Shown: positions 8,858-17,318, counted from the first letter of the stretch. The stretch is 64,000 nucleotides of DNA from Pseudomonas sp. CROZ-RG-20F-R04-15 (GCF_022662375.1 NZ_JAKNQL010000011.1:124001-188000); one strand, 5' to 3'. Numbers and translations: made by a program. The notes: generated from the letters alone by a model not told the origin.

Positions 8858-8880
8858 GCCCGTTCAAATCTTGAGCGGGC
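8858..8880. terminator. Hairpin between convergent genes
   Basis: GCCCGTTCAA and TTGAGCGGGC pair over 10 bp (one G-U pair) around a 3-base loop. It lies between the end of the GNAT gene and the end of the convergent orphan gene. There is no strong T-run on either side, so it is a probable but not textbook bidirectional terminator. Confidence 0.5.
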
Positions 8881-8894
8881 TACGGTGCAAGGCT

Positions 8895-9422
8895 TTATGC
8901 CTTGGCCTTGACGCCCTGATCCAGCGGCTTCGGCGCGTTGCCATCACCATAGGTCTTCAGGTTCTGCAGGACATAGATGGCTTTCTTGAACTCGGGAATC
9001 AGACTTTTGCCGTAGGCGTTACCATTAAGACCGTTAGTCTGGATGGCATCGAGTTGGGTGGCAAAATACTCCAGTGCGTTGAATTTGGCATCGATATCTT
9101 TCGTCACTCCAAAACGGTCGAACTTGTCCCCGGCGTTCTTCAACGTAAAGGAAGTGATTTCGGAGATAAGCCCGCGGCTACGGAGAAGTTCGCTCAGATT
9201 GCCCAATTGCTTGACCGAGACGTTCGCCGGATCGAAACCCTTGATTGCCTTGCGCAGGCCCTGCTTATCCATTTCGGCGGTATTCAGCGCGGTGGGATTG
9301 TTACCGACCAGGGTGAGCATCTGTTGCACTTTGACGCTCTGGGACACTTGTTTCTTTGCACCGGTGTCGCGTACCAGAATTCCTGCCTTGGCTTCCCAGC
9401 CGCCGACAATACCGATCGTCAT
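8895..9422 (-). CDS. Orphan 175-residue protein, unknown function
   Basis: I do not recognise this family. The protein is soluble, with no signal peptide or membrane segment, rich in Lys/Asn/Leu and mostly predictable as helices. It begins MTIGIVGGWEAKAG and ends in a charged, flexible tail (PLDQGVKAKA). A ribosome binding site (AGGGAG) precedes the start at a suitable distance. It converges on the LuxC/LuxE operon and diverges from the chemoreceptor gene. A small effector or structural protein is possible, but there is no direct evidence. Confidence 0.7.
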   Translation of the reverse strand: MTIGIVGGWEAKAGILVRDTGAKKQVSQSVKVQQMLTLVGNNPTALNTAEMDKQGLRKAIKGFDPANVSVKQLGNLSELLRSRGLISEITSFTLKNAGDKFDRFGVTKDIDAKFNALEYFATQLDAIQTNGLNGNAYGKSLIPEFKKAIYVLQNLKTYGDGNAPKPLDQGVKAKA

Positions 9423-9803
9423 GAAAAGACTCCCTGCGAAATGACCTGAAAATATCCGTGATGAACGGCATTAATGGGCGCGAGTATCGGCGGGCGAACT
9501 GATGGCACCAAGCTGTTTCTGCACTTTTTTACAATTCTTGTACATTCTCGATACAAAGGCCCAATGCCCTATAAAGCCTGTCCGAGAGCTGTCATGACAA
9601 TGAAATGAAAATCGCGTTTTCACACGTGCGCATACGCTGATCCGTTTCTTTGTATCGGACTTGATACCGACCAGTCATCGGCACCTGCACTTTTTAGGAC
9701 GTGAGTACCTAAAGCTTCCCGGCACAGCGACGATACGCTGTGGATACCCGCATTGTTTTACCCCTGCCCCCTAATAAGAAACGCTGCTCAAGGACCGGTC
9801 TCC
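9423..9803. other. Divergent intergenic region
   Basis: This 381-base region separates the orphan gene (leftward) from the chemoreceptor gene (rightward). It is AT-richer than its surroundings. It contains a 10-bp inverted repeat with arms far apart (CGATACAAAG 9549-9558 and CTTTGTATCG 9648-9657) and the FliA-type promoter at 9710-9736. Confidence 0.6.
9710..9736 (+). promoter_or_regulatory. FliA (sigma 28) type promoter
   Basis: TAAAGCTT (9710-9717), 11 bases, then GACGATAC (9729-9736) matches the flagellar sigma-28 consensus TAAAGTTT-N11-GCCGATAA at 13 of 16 positions with exact spacing. It lies about 65 bases before the chemoreceptor start, as expected for a motility-class gene. Confidence 0.7.
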
Positions 9804-11795
9804 ATGCCCGCATTCCGTACTATTTCGGCTCGCTACACGCTGTTTCTGGTTCTGTTCATCCTGTTGTTGTCGGTGTTGACCGTGGTCGGCATCAGCCAAT
9901 TGGTCGCCCCCAAACTGCGTCAAACCGAAGAACAGGTGGTCCTCAACCGAATCGCCGAAGTCGCCGAGCAGATTCAGGGCGAGTTGAACAAAGTGCAGGC
10001 GCAACAGCGCAGCATCACCCAGACCATCCCGCTGCTCGACAGCGCCGCCATCGACACGGTGCTGCCAGGCCTGGTCGATCAGTACGGCGAGTTGAAGGTC
10101 TTCGGCGGCGGGATCTGGCCACTGCCGGGGCAGCGAGAGGCCGGGCGCAACAAATTCAGTACGTTCTGGCACCGCGATGCTTCGGGCAAACTGGCGGTGA
10201 ACACCTTTTGGAACAGCGACGCGGCGCCCAACTATTACGACCAGAGCTGGTACAAGGGCGGCATGGCCACACCGCGTGGCCAATGTGCCTGGGCGGCGGC
10301 ATACAAAGATGACGCGAGTGCCGAGCCGCGCACCAACTGCGCCATGGCCATCCAGAAAAACGGCAGCGCCTGGGGCGTGTCGACCATCGACGTCACCCTC
10401 GGCTTTTTCAACGATCTGGTGGCACGCAAGGAAAAAGACCTCAACGCCGAAATGCTCATTGTCGAAGCTGACGGCAAGATCATCAGTAACAGTTCGCGCA
10501 TCAGTGGCCCGATCGTGCTGAAGAACATCAGCGAACTGGCCGGCACCTCAACCTTTGCCAGCCAGGTCAAAGCCGGCCTGCAAAACCGCGATCAGGCGCA
10601 GCGCGTCGAATTCGATAACAACGGTGAGGCCAGCACCTTTTTCATGCGTCCGATTGAAGGCACGCCGTGGTTCCTCGCCACTGCCCTGCCGACGAAAATG
10701 CTCACGGCGCAACGTGATGACGTCCTCAGCACCTTGAGCCTGTTGCAGATTCCACTGGTGATCCTGCTGGTGCTGTTGCAGGTCTATGCGATTCGCCAGT
10801 TGGTGCAGCGCATGAAAGCGTTGAAAGCCAACATCGACCTGCTGTCCAGCGGCGATGCCGACCTGACCCGGCGCATCACCATTCGCGCCGAAGACGAGCT
10901 CGGTGCCATTGGCCATTCGGTGAACACCTTCATCGCCTATCTGCAAAATATGATCGGCGAAGTCACCCAGGCCACCGGGGCCATGGCGTCCAGCCTCGAC
11001 AATCTGCAACGTACCTCGGCACACACCAGCCAGATCCTGCTGCGTCACGCTTCGGAAACCGACCAGACCGTTACCGCCATCACCGAAATGAGTTCGACGG
11101 CAGAAAGCGTGGCGCAGAACGCCGCTGAAACCGCCGCTTTCACCCAGCGCGCCAATGAAAACGCCGACCGTTCCCGGGTGGTGGTGGGCGAAGCGACCAA
11201 CAGTGTCGTGGCGCTGATCGATGAAGTCGCCAGCGCTACACATAAAGTCGAAAACATGCAGCAGGACGCCCAGCGCATCACCGAGATTCTCGGGGTGATC
11301 GGCGCGATTGCCGGGCAGACCAACCTGCTGGCGCTCAACGCCGCCATTGAAGCAGCACGCGCCGGTGAACAGGGCCGGGGTTTTGCCGTGGTCGCCGATG
11401 AAGTCCGCGCCCTCGCCGCCCGCACCCAGGCCAGCACTTCGGAAATCAACGAAATGTTGACGCGTCTGACGCAGGGTGTGAGCTCGTCGGTCAGTGCCAT
11501 GGAAAACACCCAGGCCAGCTGTCAGTCTGCCGCCGACGCCACCGCGCGGGTCAACTCCGGTCTGGATGAAATGGCCGGTTCCGTCAGTCACATCAACAGC
11601 CTTAGCACCCAGATCGCCACCGCTGCCGAGCAGCAAAGCGCGGTGACCGAAGAGATCAACCGCAGCATGGTGCAGATCCGCCACATGGTCGATGAGCTGG
11701 TGCAGAGCGGCAAAGCCAGCGAGCTCAACACCCACCAGTTGCTCGAGGCCAACAGCCGGGTGAGCGCGATCATGGGACGTTTCAAAGTCCGCTGA
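9804..11795 (+). CDS. Methyl-accepting chemotaxis protein with dCache sensor
   Basis: This 663-residue transmembrane chemoreceptor has a first membrane helix at about 11-31, a periplasmic double-Cache-type sensor at about 35-300, a second helix at about 308-331, a HAMP linker, and a cytoplasmic signalling domain whose tip carries EQGRGFAVVADEVRALA (about 521-537) for CheA/CheW contact. ATG 9804 is preferred to the track-like longer start at 9753, as it begins a proper N-terminal anchor (basic residues, then the helix). There is no C-terminal CheR-binding pentapeptide. The sensor segment FGGGIWPLPG...NTFWNS resembles TlpQ-like polyamine/histamine receptors from memory, but the ligand is not assignable here. 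Confidence 0.88.
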   Translation: MPAFRTISARYTLFLVLFILLLSVLTVVGISQLVAPKLRQTEEQVVLNRIAEVAEQIQGELNKVQAQQRSITQTIPLLDSAAIDTVLPGLVDQYGELKVFGGGIWPLPGQREAGRNKFSTFWHRDASGKLAVNTFWNSDAAPNYYDQSWYKGGMATPRGQCAWAAAYKDDASAEPRTNCAMAIQKNGSAWGVSTIDVTLGFFNDLVARKEKDLNAEMLIVEADGKIISNSSRISGPIVLKNISELAGTSTFASQVKAGLQNRDQAQRVEFDNNGEASTFFMRPIEGTPWFLATALPTKMLTAQRDDVLSTLSLLQIPLVILLVLLQVYAIRQLVQRMKALKANIDLLSSGDADLTRRITIRAEDELGAIGHSVNTFIAYLQNMIGEVTQATGAMASSLDNLQRTSAHTSQILLRHASETDQTVTAITEMSSTAESVAQNAAETAAFTQRANENADRSRVVVGEATNSVVALIDEVASATHKVENMQQDAQRITEILGVIGAIAGQTNLLALNAAIEAARAGEQGRGFAVVADEVRALAARTQASTSEINEMLTRLTQGVSSSVSAMENTQASCQSAADATARVNSGLDEMAGSVSHINSLSTQIATAAEQQSAVTEEINRSMVQIRHMVDELVQSGKASELNTHQLLEANSRVSAIMGRFKVR

Positions 11796-11826
11796 TTCAT
11801 GCAGGGATTTCTGCCAATCAGATAAC

Positions 11827-11922
11827 CCCTGTGGGAGCGAGCCTGCTCGCGAAAGCGTCCTTTCAGTCACTGCATCCAGTGCCTGACACACTGCCTTCGC
11901 GAGCAGGCTCGCTCCCACAGGG
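11827..11922. repeat. REP pair (GAGCCTGCTCGCGA family)
   Basis: Two REP units in opposite orientation form a near-perfect 27-bp inverted repeat (CCCTGTGGGAGCGAGCC... and its complement) with a 42-base centre. It follows the chemoreceptor gene and may stabilise or end its transcript. Confidence 0.9.
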
Positions 11923-11948
11923 TTCGATGGCGTTCACACCATTGCCAC

Positions 11949-11964
11949 CTGACAACTTTGTCAT
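11949..11964 (+). promoter_or_regulatory. CopR-like operator
   Basis: CTGACA-N5-GTCAT differs by one base from the CopR box CTGACA-N5-GTAAT described for P. aeruginosa (from memory). It also contains a 14-base palindrome, TGACAACTTTGTCA. It lies 146 bases before the DUF411 gene, a family linked to copper handling. Confidence 0.45.
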
Positions 11965-12109
11965 CTCGCGCTCAGCAACCTGTCAGCGTTGATCTACGAT
12001 CATCCTGCCAATCCCTCTTGCAACAACTGGAAACATTGCGTTGATGCCCGGCGGAAAAAACCGGTCAAAATGCCTGCTTTCCGATCGCCACCCGAGCCGA
12101 GAATCCGTT

Positions 12110-12556
12110 ATGCGAACCCACCTGCGTCTGGCCGCCCTGAGCGTCCTGTTCATTTCCTCCCTGGCCCAGGCCGCCGATCTGATCCCGATCGAAGTCCATC
12201 GTGACGCCAATTGCGGCTGCTGCAAAAAATGGATCAGCCACCTCGAAGCCAACGGCTTCAAAGTCGAAGACCACGTTGAAAGCGACATGAGCAGCTTCAA
12301 GCAACAACATGGCGTACCGCCGCGTCTGGCCTCGTGCCACACCGCAATCATCAATGGCAAATTCGTTGAAGGCCACGTGCCCGCTGAACAAGTGCTGGCC
12401 CTGAGCAAGCGCGATGACCTGCTCGGCGTCGCCGCACCGGGTATGCCGATGGGTTCGCCGGGCATGGAGATGGACGGCATGAGCGATGCTTATCAAGTGA
12501 TCGGCCTGAAAAAGGACGGCGCTGATGTGGTGGTGGCGGACTACCCGGCCCATTGA
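12110..12556 (+). CDS. DUF411 periplasmic metal-binding protein (CopG-like)
   Basis: This 148-residue protein has a signal peptide cleaved after AQA (about residue 21) and the DUF411 core with Cys35-Gly-Cys37-Cys38 (DANCGCCKKW) plus LASCHTA near residue 80. DUF411 proteins such as CopG act in periplasmic copper resistance, probably by redox exchange on Cu(I)/Cu(II). The Met-rich stretch PGMPMGSPGMEMDGM (about 115-129) is a further possible copper ligand set. ATG 12110 begins the signal peptide; an earlier in-frame start at 12041 is rejected. The next gene starts within the stop codon (TTGA overlap), and a CopR-like box lies upstream. Confidence 0.85.
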   Translation: MRTHLRLAALSVLFISSLAQAADLIPIEVHRDANCGCCKKWISHLEANGFKVEDHVESDMSSFKQQHGVPPRLASCHTAIINGKFVEGHVPAEQVLALSKRDDLLGVAAPGMPMGSPGMEMDGMSDAYQVIGLKKDGADVVVADYPAH

Positions 12557-12990
12557 TCGGCGCGGCTTACTTCGGGCTGTTCTTTGCCGCGTTCGGTGCA
12601 GCGACATTGTTGCCGCTGCAGTCCGAGGCATTATTGGTCGGTTTGATCGTCAGCGAACGCTACTGGCTGTGGGGATTGCTGGCCGCCGCAACGCTGGGCA
12701 ATGTACTGGGCTCACTGACCAACTGGTGGCTGGGTTGCCGGCTCGAGCGATTTCAGGATCGACGCTGGTTTCCGATCAGCGCCGGACACATGGCCACCTC
12801 GCGCAAGCATTACGAGCGCTATGGCCACTGGTCGTTGCTGCTCAGTTGGGTGCCGATCATCGGCGATCCCCTGACGCTGATTGCCGGCGTCATGCGCGAA
12901 CCGCTCGGGCGCTTTCTGTTGATTGTCACCCTGGCCAAAGGTGCACGCTATGGCGTGCTGGCCGTGCTCACGCTGGGCTGGTTCGGTTGA
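12553..12990 (+). CDS. YqaA/DedA-type (VTT) membrane protein
   Basis: This 145-residue inner-membrane protein has about four hydrophobic segments and the YqaA/VTT pattern: SEALLVGL, GNVLGSLTNWWLG (about 49-61), then GHWSLLLSWVPIIGDPLTLIAG (about 92-113). DedA-like proteins move or flip lipids or couple to the proton gradient. The start is a TTG overlapping the upstream stop (TTGA), so translation probably depends on the DUF411 gene. The length fits the short YqaA branch. A direct role in copper handling is not shown. Confidence 0.78.
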   Translation: MIGAAYFGLFFAAFGAATLLPLQSEALLVGLIVSERYWLWGLLAAATLGNVLGSLTNWWLGCRLERFQDRRWFPISAGHMATSRKHYERYGHWSLLLSWVPIIGDPLTLIAGVMREPLGRFLLIVTLAKGARYGVLAVLTLGWFG

Positions 12991-13077
12991 ACGATCAGGC
13001 GCGGGGATTGCCTGTGTTTAACGTCGGCATAATCCAGCCGTTCCAGCATCGGCCGATTTCAAACGGAGTTTGACCTT

Positions 13078-14127
13078 ATGTCTGTCACGTTTTCCCGTTG
13101 GCTCCCCTCCCTGCTCCTCTGCGCCGCCCTGCCCTTGTCTGCGCAGGCTGCCGCGCCAGCCGCAGCAACGCCCGAGGGCCCGGCTTACGGCCCGGAACTG
13201 CAAGGTTTCGAATACCCTTACACGCTTAAACACTTTACCTTCCAGTCTCAGGGCAAATCCCTGCAGATGGGTTACATGGACGTCGCCGCTCATGGCAAAG
13301 CCAATGGCCGCACCGTGGTGCTGATGCATGGCAAGAATTTTTGCGCAGCGACCTGGGACAGTTCGATCAAGGCCTTGAGCGAGGCCGGTTACCGGGTGGT
13401 CGCACCGGATCAGATCGGCTTCTGCACATCGAGCAAACCGGACAACTATCAATACAGCTTCCAGCAACTGGCGACCAACACCCAGCAGTTACTCAAGGCG
13501 CTGGGCATTCAAAAAGCCACACTGCTCGGCCATTCCACCGGCGGCATGCTCGCCACCCGTTATGCCTTGCTGTTCCCCGAGCAGGTCGAGCAACTGGCGC
13601 TGGTCAATCCGATCGGCCTGGAAGACTGGAAAGCCCTCGGCGTGCCTTACCGCACGGTAGATCAGTGGTATCAGCGCGAACTGAAAGTCAGCGCCCAAGG
13701 CATTCGTGATTACGAACGCAGCACCTACTACGATGGCCGCTGGAAACCGGAGTTCGACCGCTGGGTGGATATGCTCGCCGGCCTGAGCAAAGGCCCGGGC
13801 AAAACCCAGGTGGCCTGGAACTCGGCGCTGATCTACGACATGATTTTCACCCAGCCGGTGTACTACGAGTTCAAGGACCTGAAGATGCCGACCCTGCTGC
13901 TGATCGGCACCTCCGACACCACCGCCATCGGCAAGGACCTCGCGCCACCTGAGGTAAAAGCCAAAATCGGCCATTACGAGGTGCTTGGCAAACAAGTGGC
14001 CAAGCTGATCCCGCAGTCGACGCTGGTGGAATTTCCCGGCATGGGCCACGCGCCACAAATGGAAGAGCCGGCGCAATTCCACAAAGCCCTGCTCGGCTGG
14101 CTGAATACATCCAATCCCGTTCGTTGA
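13078..14127 (+). CDS. Exported alpha/beta hydrolase
   Basis: This 349-residue protein starts with a signal peptide (cleavage near AQAA, about 24-25) and carries an alpha/beta hydrolase fold: HGKNFCAATWD oxyanion region (84-94), nucleophile Ser153 in GHSTGG (151-156), a probable acid near LLLIGTSDTT (about 275-284) and the catalytic His in GMGHAPQMEEP (about 325). It is likely a periplasmic esterase or similar hydrolase. A dehydrogenase gene follows after 13 bases with its own AAGG site, so the two form an operon. Substrate unknown. Confidence 0.83.
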   Translation: MSVTFSRWLPSLLLCAALPLSAQAAAPAAATPEGPAYGPELQGFEYPYTLKHFTFQSQGKSLQMGYMDVAAHGKANGRTVVLMHGKNFCAATWDSSIKALSEAGYRVVAPDQIGFCTSSKPDNYQYSFQQLATNTQQLLKALGIQKATLLGHSTGGMLATRYALLFPEQVEQLALVNPIGLEDWKALGVPYRTVDQWYQRELKVSAQGIRDYERSTYYDGRWKPEFDRWVDMLAGLSKGPGKTQVAWNSALIYDMIFTQPVYYEFKDLKMPTLLLIGTSDTTAIGKDLAPPEVKAKIGHYEVLGKQVAKLIPQSTLVEFPGMGHAPQMEEPAQFHKALLGWLNTSNPVR

Positions 14128-14140
14128 TGAGGTAAGGCTG

Positions 14141-15094
14141 ATGGCGGTGCAGATTGCAATGATCGATGACTGGCAGGACGTGGCCCGCGACGTGGTCGAC
14201 TGGTCAGTGCTCGATAGCCTTGGGCAAGTGACGTTCGAGCACGATTACCCGGCCGACAACGCGACACTGGCCGAGCGTCTCGGCCGCTATCAGGTGATCT
14301 GTGTGATGCGCGAGCGCACGCGGTTCGATGAAGACCTGCTCAAGCGCTTGCCCAATCTCGAATTGCTGGTCACTGGCGGCATGCGCAACGCGGCGCTGGA
14401 CATGCAGGCCGCAGCAAAGCTGGGCATCAAGGTTTGCGGCACCGACAGCTACAAGCATGCTGCGCCAGAGTTGACCTGGGCGTTGATCATGGCAGCGACG
14501 CGCAATCTGGTGAATGAAGCCAACTCCCTGCGCGCAGGCCATTGGCAGCAAGGTCTGGGCGGCGATCTACATGGCAAGACCCTCGGCATTCTCGGCCTGG
14601 GCAGCATTGGCCAGCGCGTCGCGCAATTCGGCCAGGTGTTCGGCATGCGAGTGATCGCCTGGAGCGAAAATCTTACGGCCGAACGGGCGGAACAGGTCGG
14701 TGTGACTTATGTCAGCAAACAAGAGCTGTTCGAGCAGGCCGATGTGCTGTCGGTGCATCTGGTGCTCAGCGAGCGCAGTCGCGGCCTGGTCGATGCGCAG
14801 GCGCTGGGCTGGATGAAACCGACGGCCGTGCTGGTCAACACAGCCCGCGGGCCGATTGTCGATGAAGCCGCGCTGATCAAGGCGTTGCAGAAACAGCAGA
14901 TCGCCGGGGCCGCGCTGGACGTGTACGAGCAGGAACCGCTGCCGGCCATGCACCCGTTTCGCACATTGGACAACGTATTGGCGACGCCGCATGTGGGGTA
15001 TGTCAGTCGGCAGAACTATGAACAGTTCTTTTCGCAGATGATCGAGGATATTCAGGCTTGGTCTGCCGGGGAGCCGGTTCGCCTGTTGAACTGA
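14141..15094 (+). CDS. D-2-hydroxyacid dehydrogenase, NAD(P)-dependent
   Basis: This 317-residue protein has the full D-2-hydroxyacid dehydrogenase layout: an N-terminal flavodoxin-like substrate domain, a Rossmann motif GLGSIG (152-157), and the Arg/Glu/His catalytic set in NTARGPIVDE, DVYEQEP and TPHVGYVS. It interconverts 2-oxoacids and D-2-hydroxyacids, possibly acting on a product of the upstream hydrolase. The closest described subgroup is D-3-phosphoglycerate/glyoxylate-like, but the substrate cannot be told from sequence. Confidence 0.85.
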   Translation: MAVQIAMIDDWQDVARDVVDWSVLDSLGQVTFEHDYPADNATLAERLGRYQVICVMRERTRFDEDLLKRLPNLELLVTGGMRNAALDMQAAAKLGIKVCGTDSYKHAAPELTWALIMAATRNLVNEANSLRAGHWQQGLGGDLHGKTLGILGLGSIGQRVAQFGQVFGMRVIAWSENLTAERAEQVGVTYVSKQELFEQADVLSVHLVLSERSRGLVDAQALGWMKPTAVLVNTARGPIVDEAALIKALQKQQIAGAALDVYEQEPLPAMHPFRTLDNVLATPHVGYVSRQNYEQFFSQMIEDIQAWSAGEPVRLLN

Positions 15095-15130
15095 GACCTT
15101 CATGAATACGGTGGTGTAGCGACCATTGCT

Positions 15131-15222
15131 TTCGCGAGCAGGCTCGCTCCCACAGGGGATCTTCAGTGGGCAGAAAATCTGTTCCCGGCACAGATCCAAT
15201 GTGGGAGCGAGCCTGCTCGCGA
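15131..15222. repeat. REP pair, outward order
   Basis: Two REP units (TTCGCGAGCAGG... at 15131 and TGTGGGAGCGAGCC... at 15200) are inverted relative to each other. Their order is the reverse of most pairs in this window. They separate the dehydrogenase gene from the glgA leader. Confidence 0.88.
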
Positions 15223-15225
15223 GGG

Positions 15226-15713
15226 GGCACTCACTGTCCGCTCACCAACAAACTGCCCGCACCACAACAGTGCAAGCGCCCTCCCAGCTAGCACAATATT
15301 GTGACTACCCAGTCACCGTTTTAGCCCTTCCTCGTAAAAAAACCTGCACTTCGTCGGTGCGTTTACCCCGCCAAAGCACGGTTGCCGTTAACGGCAAACC
15401 GATTGTCGAACAATTTACCCATTTGCTCTGGCCCGCTCTAGGATCTGGCCTAGACTGGTTTTTTCGGGGTACGACCTGTCGGTCACATTGCGGAAAAAAA
15501 CTCGAAACTTTTGCCCAAAGCGGCGGGTCATCTGAAAGGCAGGGCCAAAGCGACTGGTGCAATCCTTGCAACGGCTTCTACACCCATTCTGCTTGCGCGT
15601 GTTGGGTAGCGTTTGCTCACCGATGCGTGGCGCGTTTGCGCCCGGCCACAGGATGTGGCCATGGACATCACTTGTTTCAGACAAGAATCAGATCAACAAA
15701 ACGGGAGTTACAT
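15226..15713 (+). promoter_or_regulatory. Long glgA upstream region
   Basis: This 488-base region holds no gene I can support; a continuous frame into glgA from 15126 lacks a ribosome binding site. It contains a perfect 16-bp palindrome (15382-15397), a sigma-S-like minus-10 (CTAGACT, 15450-15456), and a GC-rich hairpin presenting GGA in its loop (15644-15660) about 54 bases before glgA. The region probably carries the control elements for the whole plus-strand glucan/trehalose operon. Confidence 0.5.
15382..15397. promoter_or_regulatory. 16-bp perfect palindrome, possible operator
   Basis: TTGCCGTT followed by AACGGCAA is a complete palindrome. It lies 317 bases before glgA. Size and symmetry suit a dimeric repressor site, but the binding protein is unknown. 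Confidence 0.4.
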
Positions 15714-17300
15714 ATGATCAGTGCGGCATTGGATATTCAGGGAGAGCGTGCTCAGCAGTCAGTAGGCGAATCGAGCACCGTCAGTGTTCCCGGCAGCCGA
15801 CAGATCAACGTCCCCGGCACCAAAACGCTGACTCCGGTAGCGAGCCAGAACCCGAACAAAAAGAAAGTGCTGTTCGTCACCTCGGAAATCGCCGATCTGG
15901 TGAAAACCGGTGGTCTGGGTGACGTCTCCGCTGCCCTGCCCCGCGCCATGGCCCATCTGCACGATGTGCGCGTGCTGATCCCCGGTTATCCGCAAGTGAT
16001 GCACAGCGAGAACCCGATCCACATCATCGGCGAACTCGGTGGCCACGCAGCGCTGCCGCCGTGCAAGATCGGCCGCATGGACATGCCTGACGGTCTGGTC
16101 ATCTACGTGTTGATCTGCCCGGAACTCTACGAGCGCGAAGGCTCGCCCTACGGCGCCAACAACGGTCGCGACTGGCCGGACAACCACATTCGTTTCGCCC
16201 GCCTCGGTCTGGCAGCTGCCGACATCGCCGCCAACCTCGCGCAAATTCACTGGTGCCCGGATCTGGTGCACGCCCATGACTGGCCGGCCGGTCTGGCCCC
16301 GGCTTATATGCACTGGCGCGGGCAGCGCACGCCGACCCTGTTCACCATTCACAACCTCGCTTATCAAGGCGTCACCAGCCTCGGTTCCTGCCCTGAGCTG
16401 GGAATTCCCAACCATGCCCTGCAACAGGAAGGCATGGAGTTCTACGGCAAGATGTCGTTCCTCAAGGCCGGCATGGCCTATTCGAGCCACATCACCACGG
16501 TCAGCGCGACTTATGCGCAGGAAATCACTACCCCGGATTTCGGCTGCGGCCTCGATGGTTTTCTCGCCGCCAAGACCCAGCAAGGCTTGCTCAGCGGTAT
16601 CCCCAACGGCATCGACGAGAGTTGGGACGCCGCCACCGATCCGCACCTGTTCGCACCGTTTGCCATTGGTGACTGGGAAGGCAAAGCGGTCAACGCCGCC
16701 CATGTCCGCGACCTGTTCGAACTGAATGACTCCGAAGGTCCGTTGTTCGCCGTGGTCTCCCGCCTGGTCTATCAAAAAGGACTCGACCTGACGATCGCGG
16801 TATCCGAGTACATCGTTGAAAGCGGCGGCCAGATTGCGATCATCGGTCGCGGCGAACCGGAAGAAGAGCAAGCCATGCGTGAACTGGCGCTGCGCTTCCC
16901 CGGCCAGATCGGCGTGCGCATCGGTTTCAATGAAACCGATGCCCGCCGCATGTTCGCCGGCAGCGACTTCCTGCTGATGCCTTCGCGTTACGAGCCTTGC
17001 GGTTTGAGCCAGATGTACGCCCAGCGCTTCGGCTCGCTGCCGGTGGCGCGCAACACTGGCGGGCTGGCCGACACCATTGAAAACGGCGTCACCGGTTTTC
17101 TCTTCGATGAATCCACCGCCGAAAGCTATCAGGAAGCCCTGAGCCGCGCGTTCAAGGTTTTCGCTTTTCCCGAACTGCTCAATGCCATGCGTTGCCGGGC
17201 GATGGCGGCGCCGTTCAACTGGTGCAAAGCGGTTGAACCGTACGCCGAACTCTACGAACGACTGGTGGCCAAGGCACTGGGTAAAACGCACCACAAGTAA
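15714..17300 (+). CDS. glgA: Glycogen synthase
   Basis: GlgA (GT5) transfers glucose from a nucleotide sugar to a growing alpha-1,4-glucan. The 528-residue protein carries the nucleotide-sugar signature KTGGLGDV (64-71), a HAHDW motif, NGID and the C-terminal PSRYEPCGLSQ..RNTGGLADT motif. Residues 1-48 are a Pro/Ser-rich extension ahead of the catalytic fold, longer than E. coli GlgA. ATG 15714 has GGGAG upstream; the frame reaches back to 15126 but that part looks non-coding. It opens the plus-strand operon; treZ begins 19 bases after its stop. No glgC is in the window. Confidence 0.92.
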   Translation: MISAALDIQGERAQQSVGESSTVSVPGSRQINVPGTKTLTPVASQNPNKKKVLFVTSEIADLVKTGGLGDVSAALPRAMAHLHDVRVLIPGYPQVMHSENPIHIIGELGGHAALPPCKIGRMDMPDGLVIYVLICPELYEREGSPYGANNGRDWPDNHIRFARLGLAAADIAANLAQIHWCPDLVHAHDWPAGLAPAYMHWRGQRTPTLFTIHNLAYQGVTSLGSCPELGIPNHALQQEGMEFYGKMSFLKAGMAYSSHITTVSATYAQEITTPDFGCGLDGFLAAKTQQGLLSGIPNGIDESWDAATDPHLFAPFAIGDWEGKAVNAAHVRDLFELNDSEGPLFAVVSRLVYQKGLDLTIAVSEYIVESGGQIAIIGRGEPEEEQAMRELALRFPGQIGVRIGFNETDARRMFAGSDFLLMPSRYEPCGLSQMYAQRFGSLPVARNTGGLADTIENGVTGFLFDESTAESYQEALSRAFKVFAFPELLNAMRCRAMAAPFNWCKAVEPYAELYERLVAKALGKTHHK

Positions 17301-17318
17301 CCAGGGAGGTTGGCTACG

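Noticed and set aside
11827..11922. CRISPR-like repeats
   Set aside because: The GAGCCTGCTCGCGA units occur as single inverted pairs scattered in intergenic gaps, not as regularly spaced direct repeats with unique spacers.
15126..15713. A 196-residue N-terminal extension of GlgA
   Set aside because: The frame is open but crosses a REP unit, has no ribosome binding site, and gives low-complexity sequence; ATG 15714 has a good GGGAG site.
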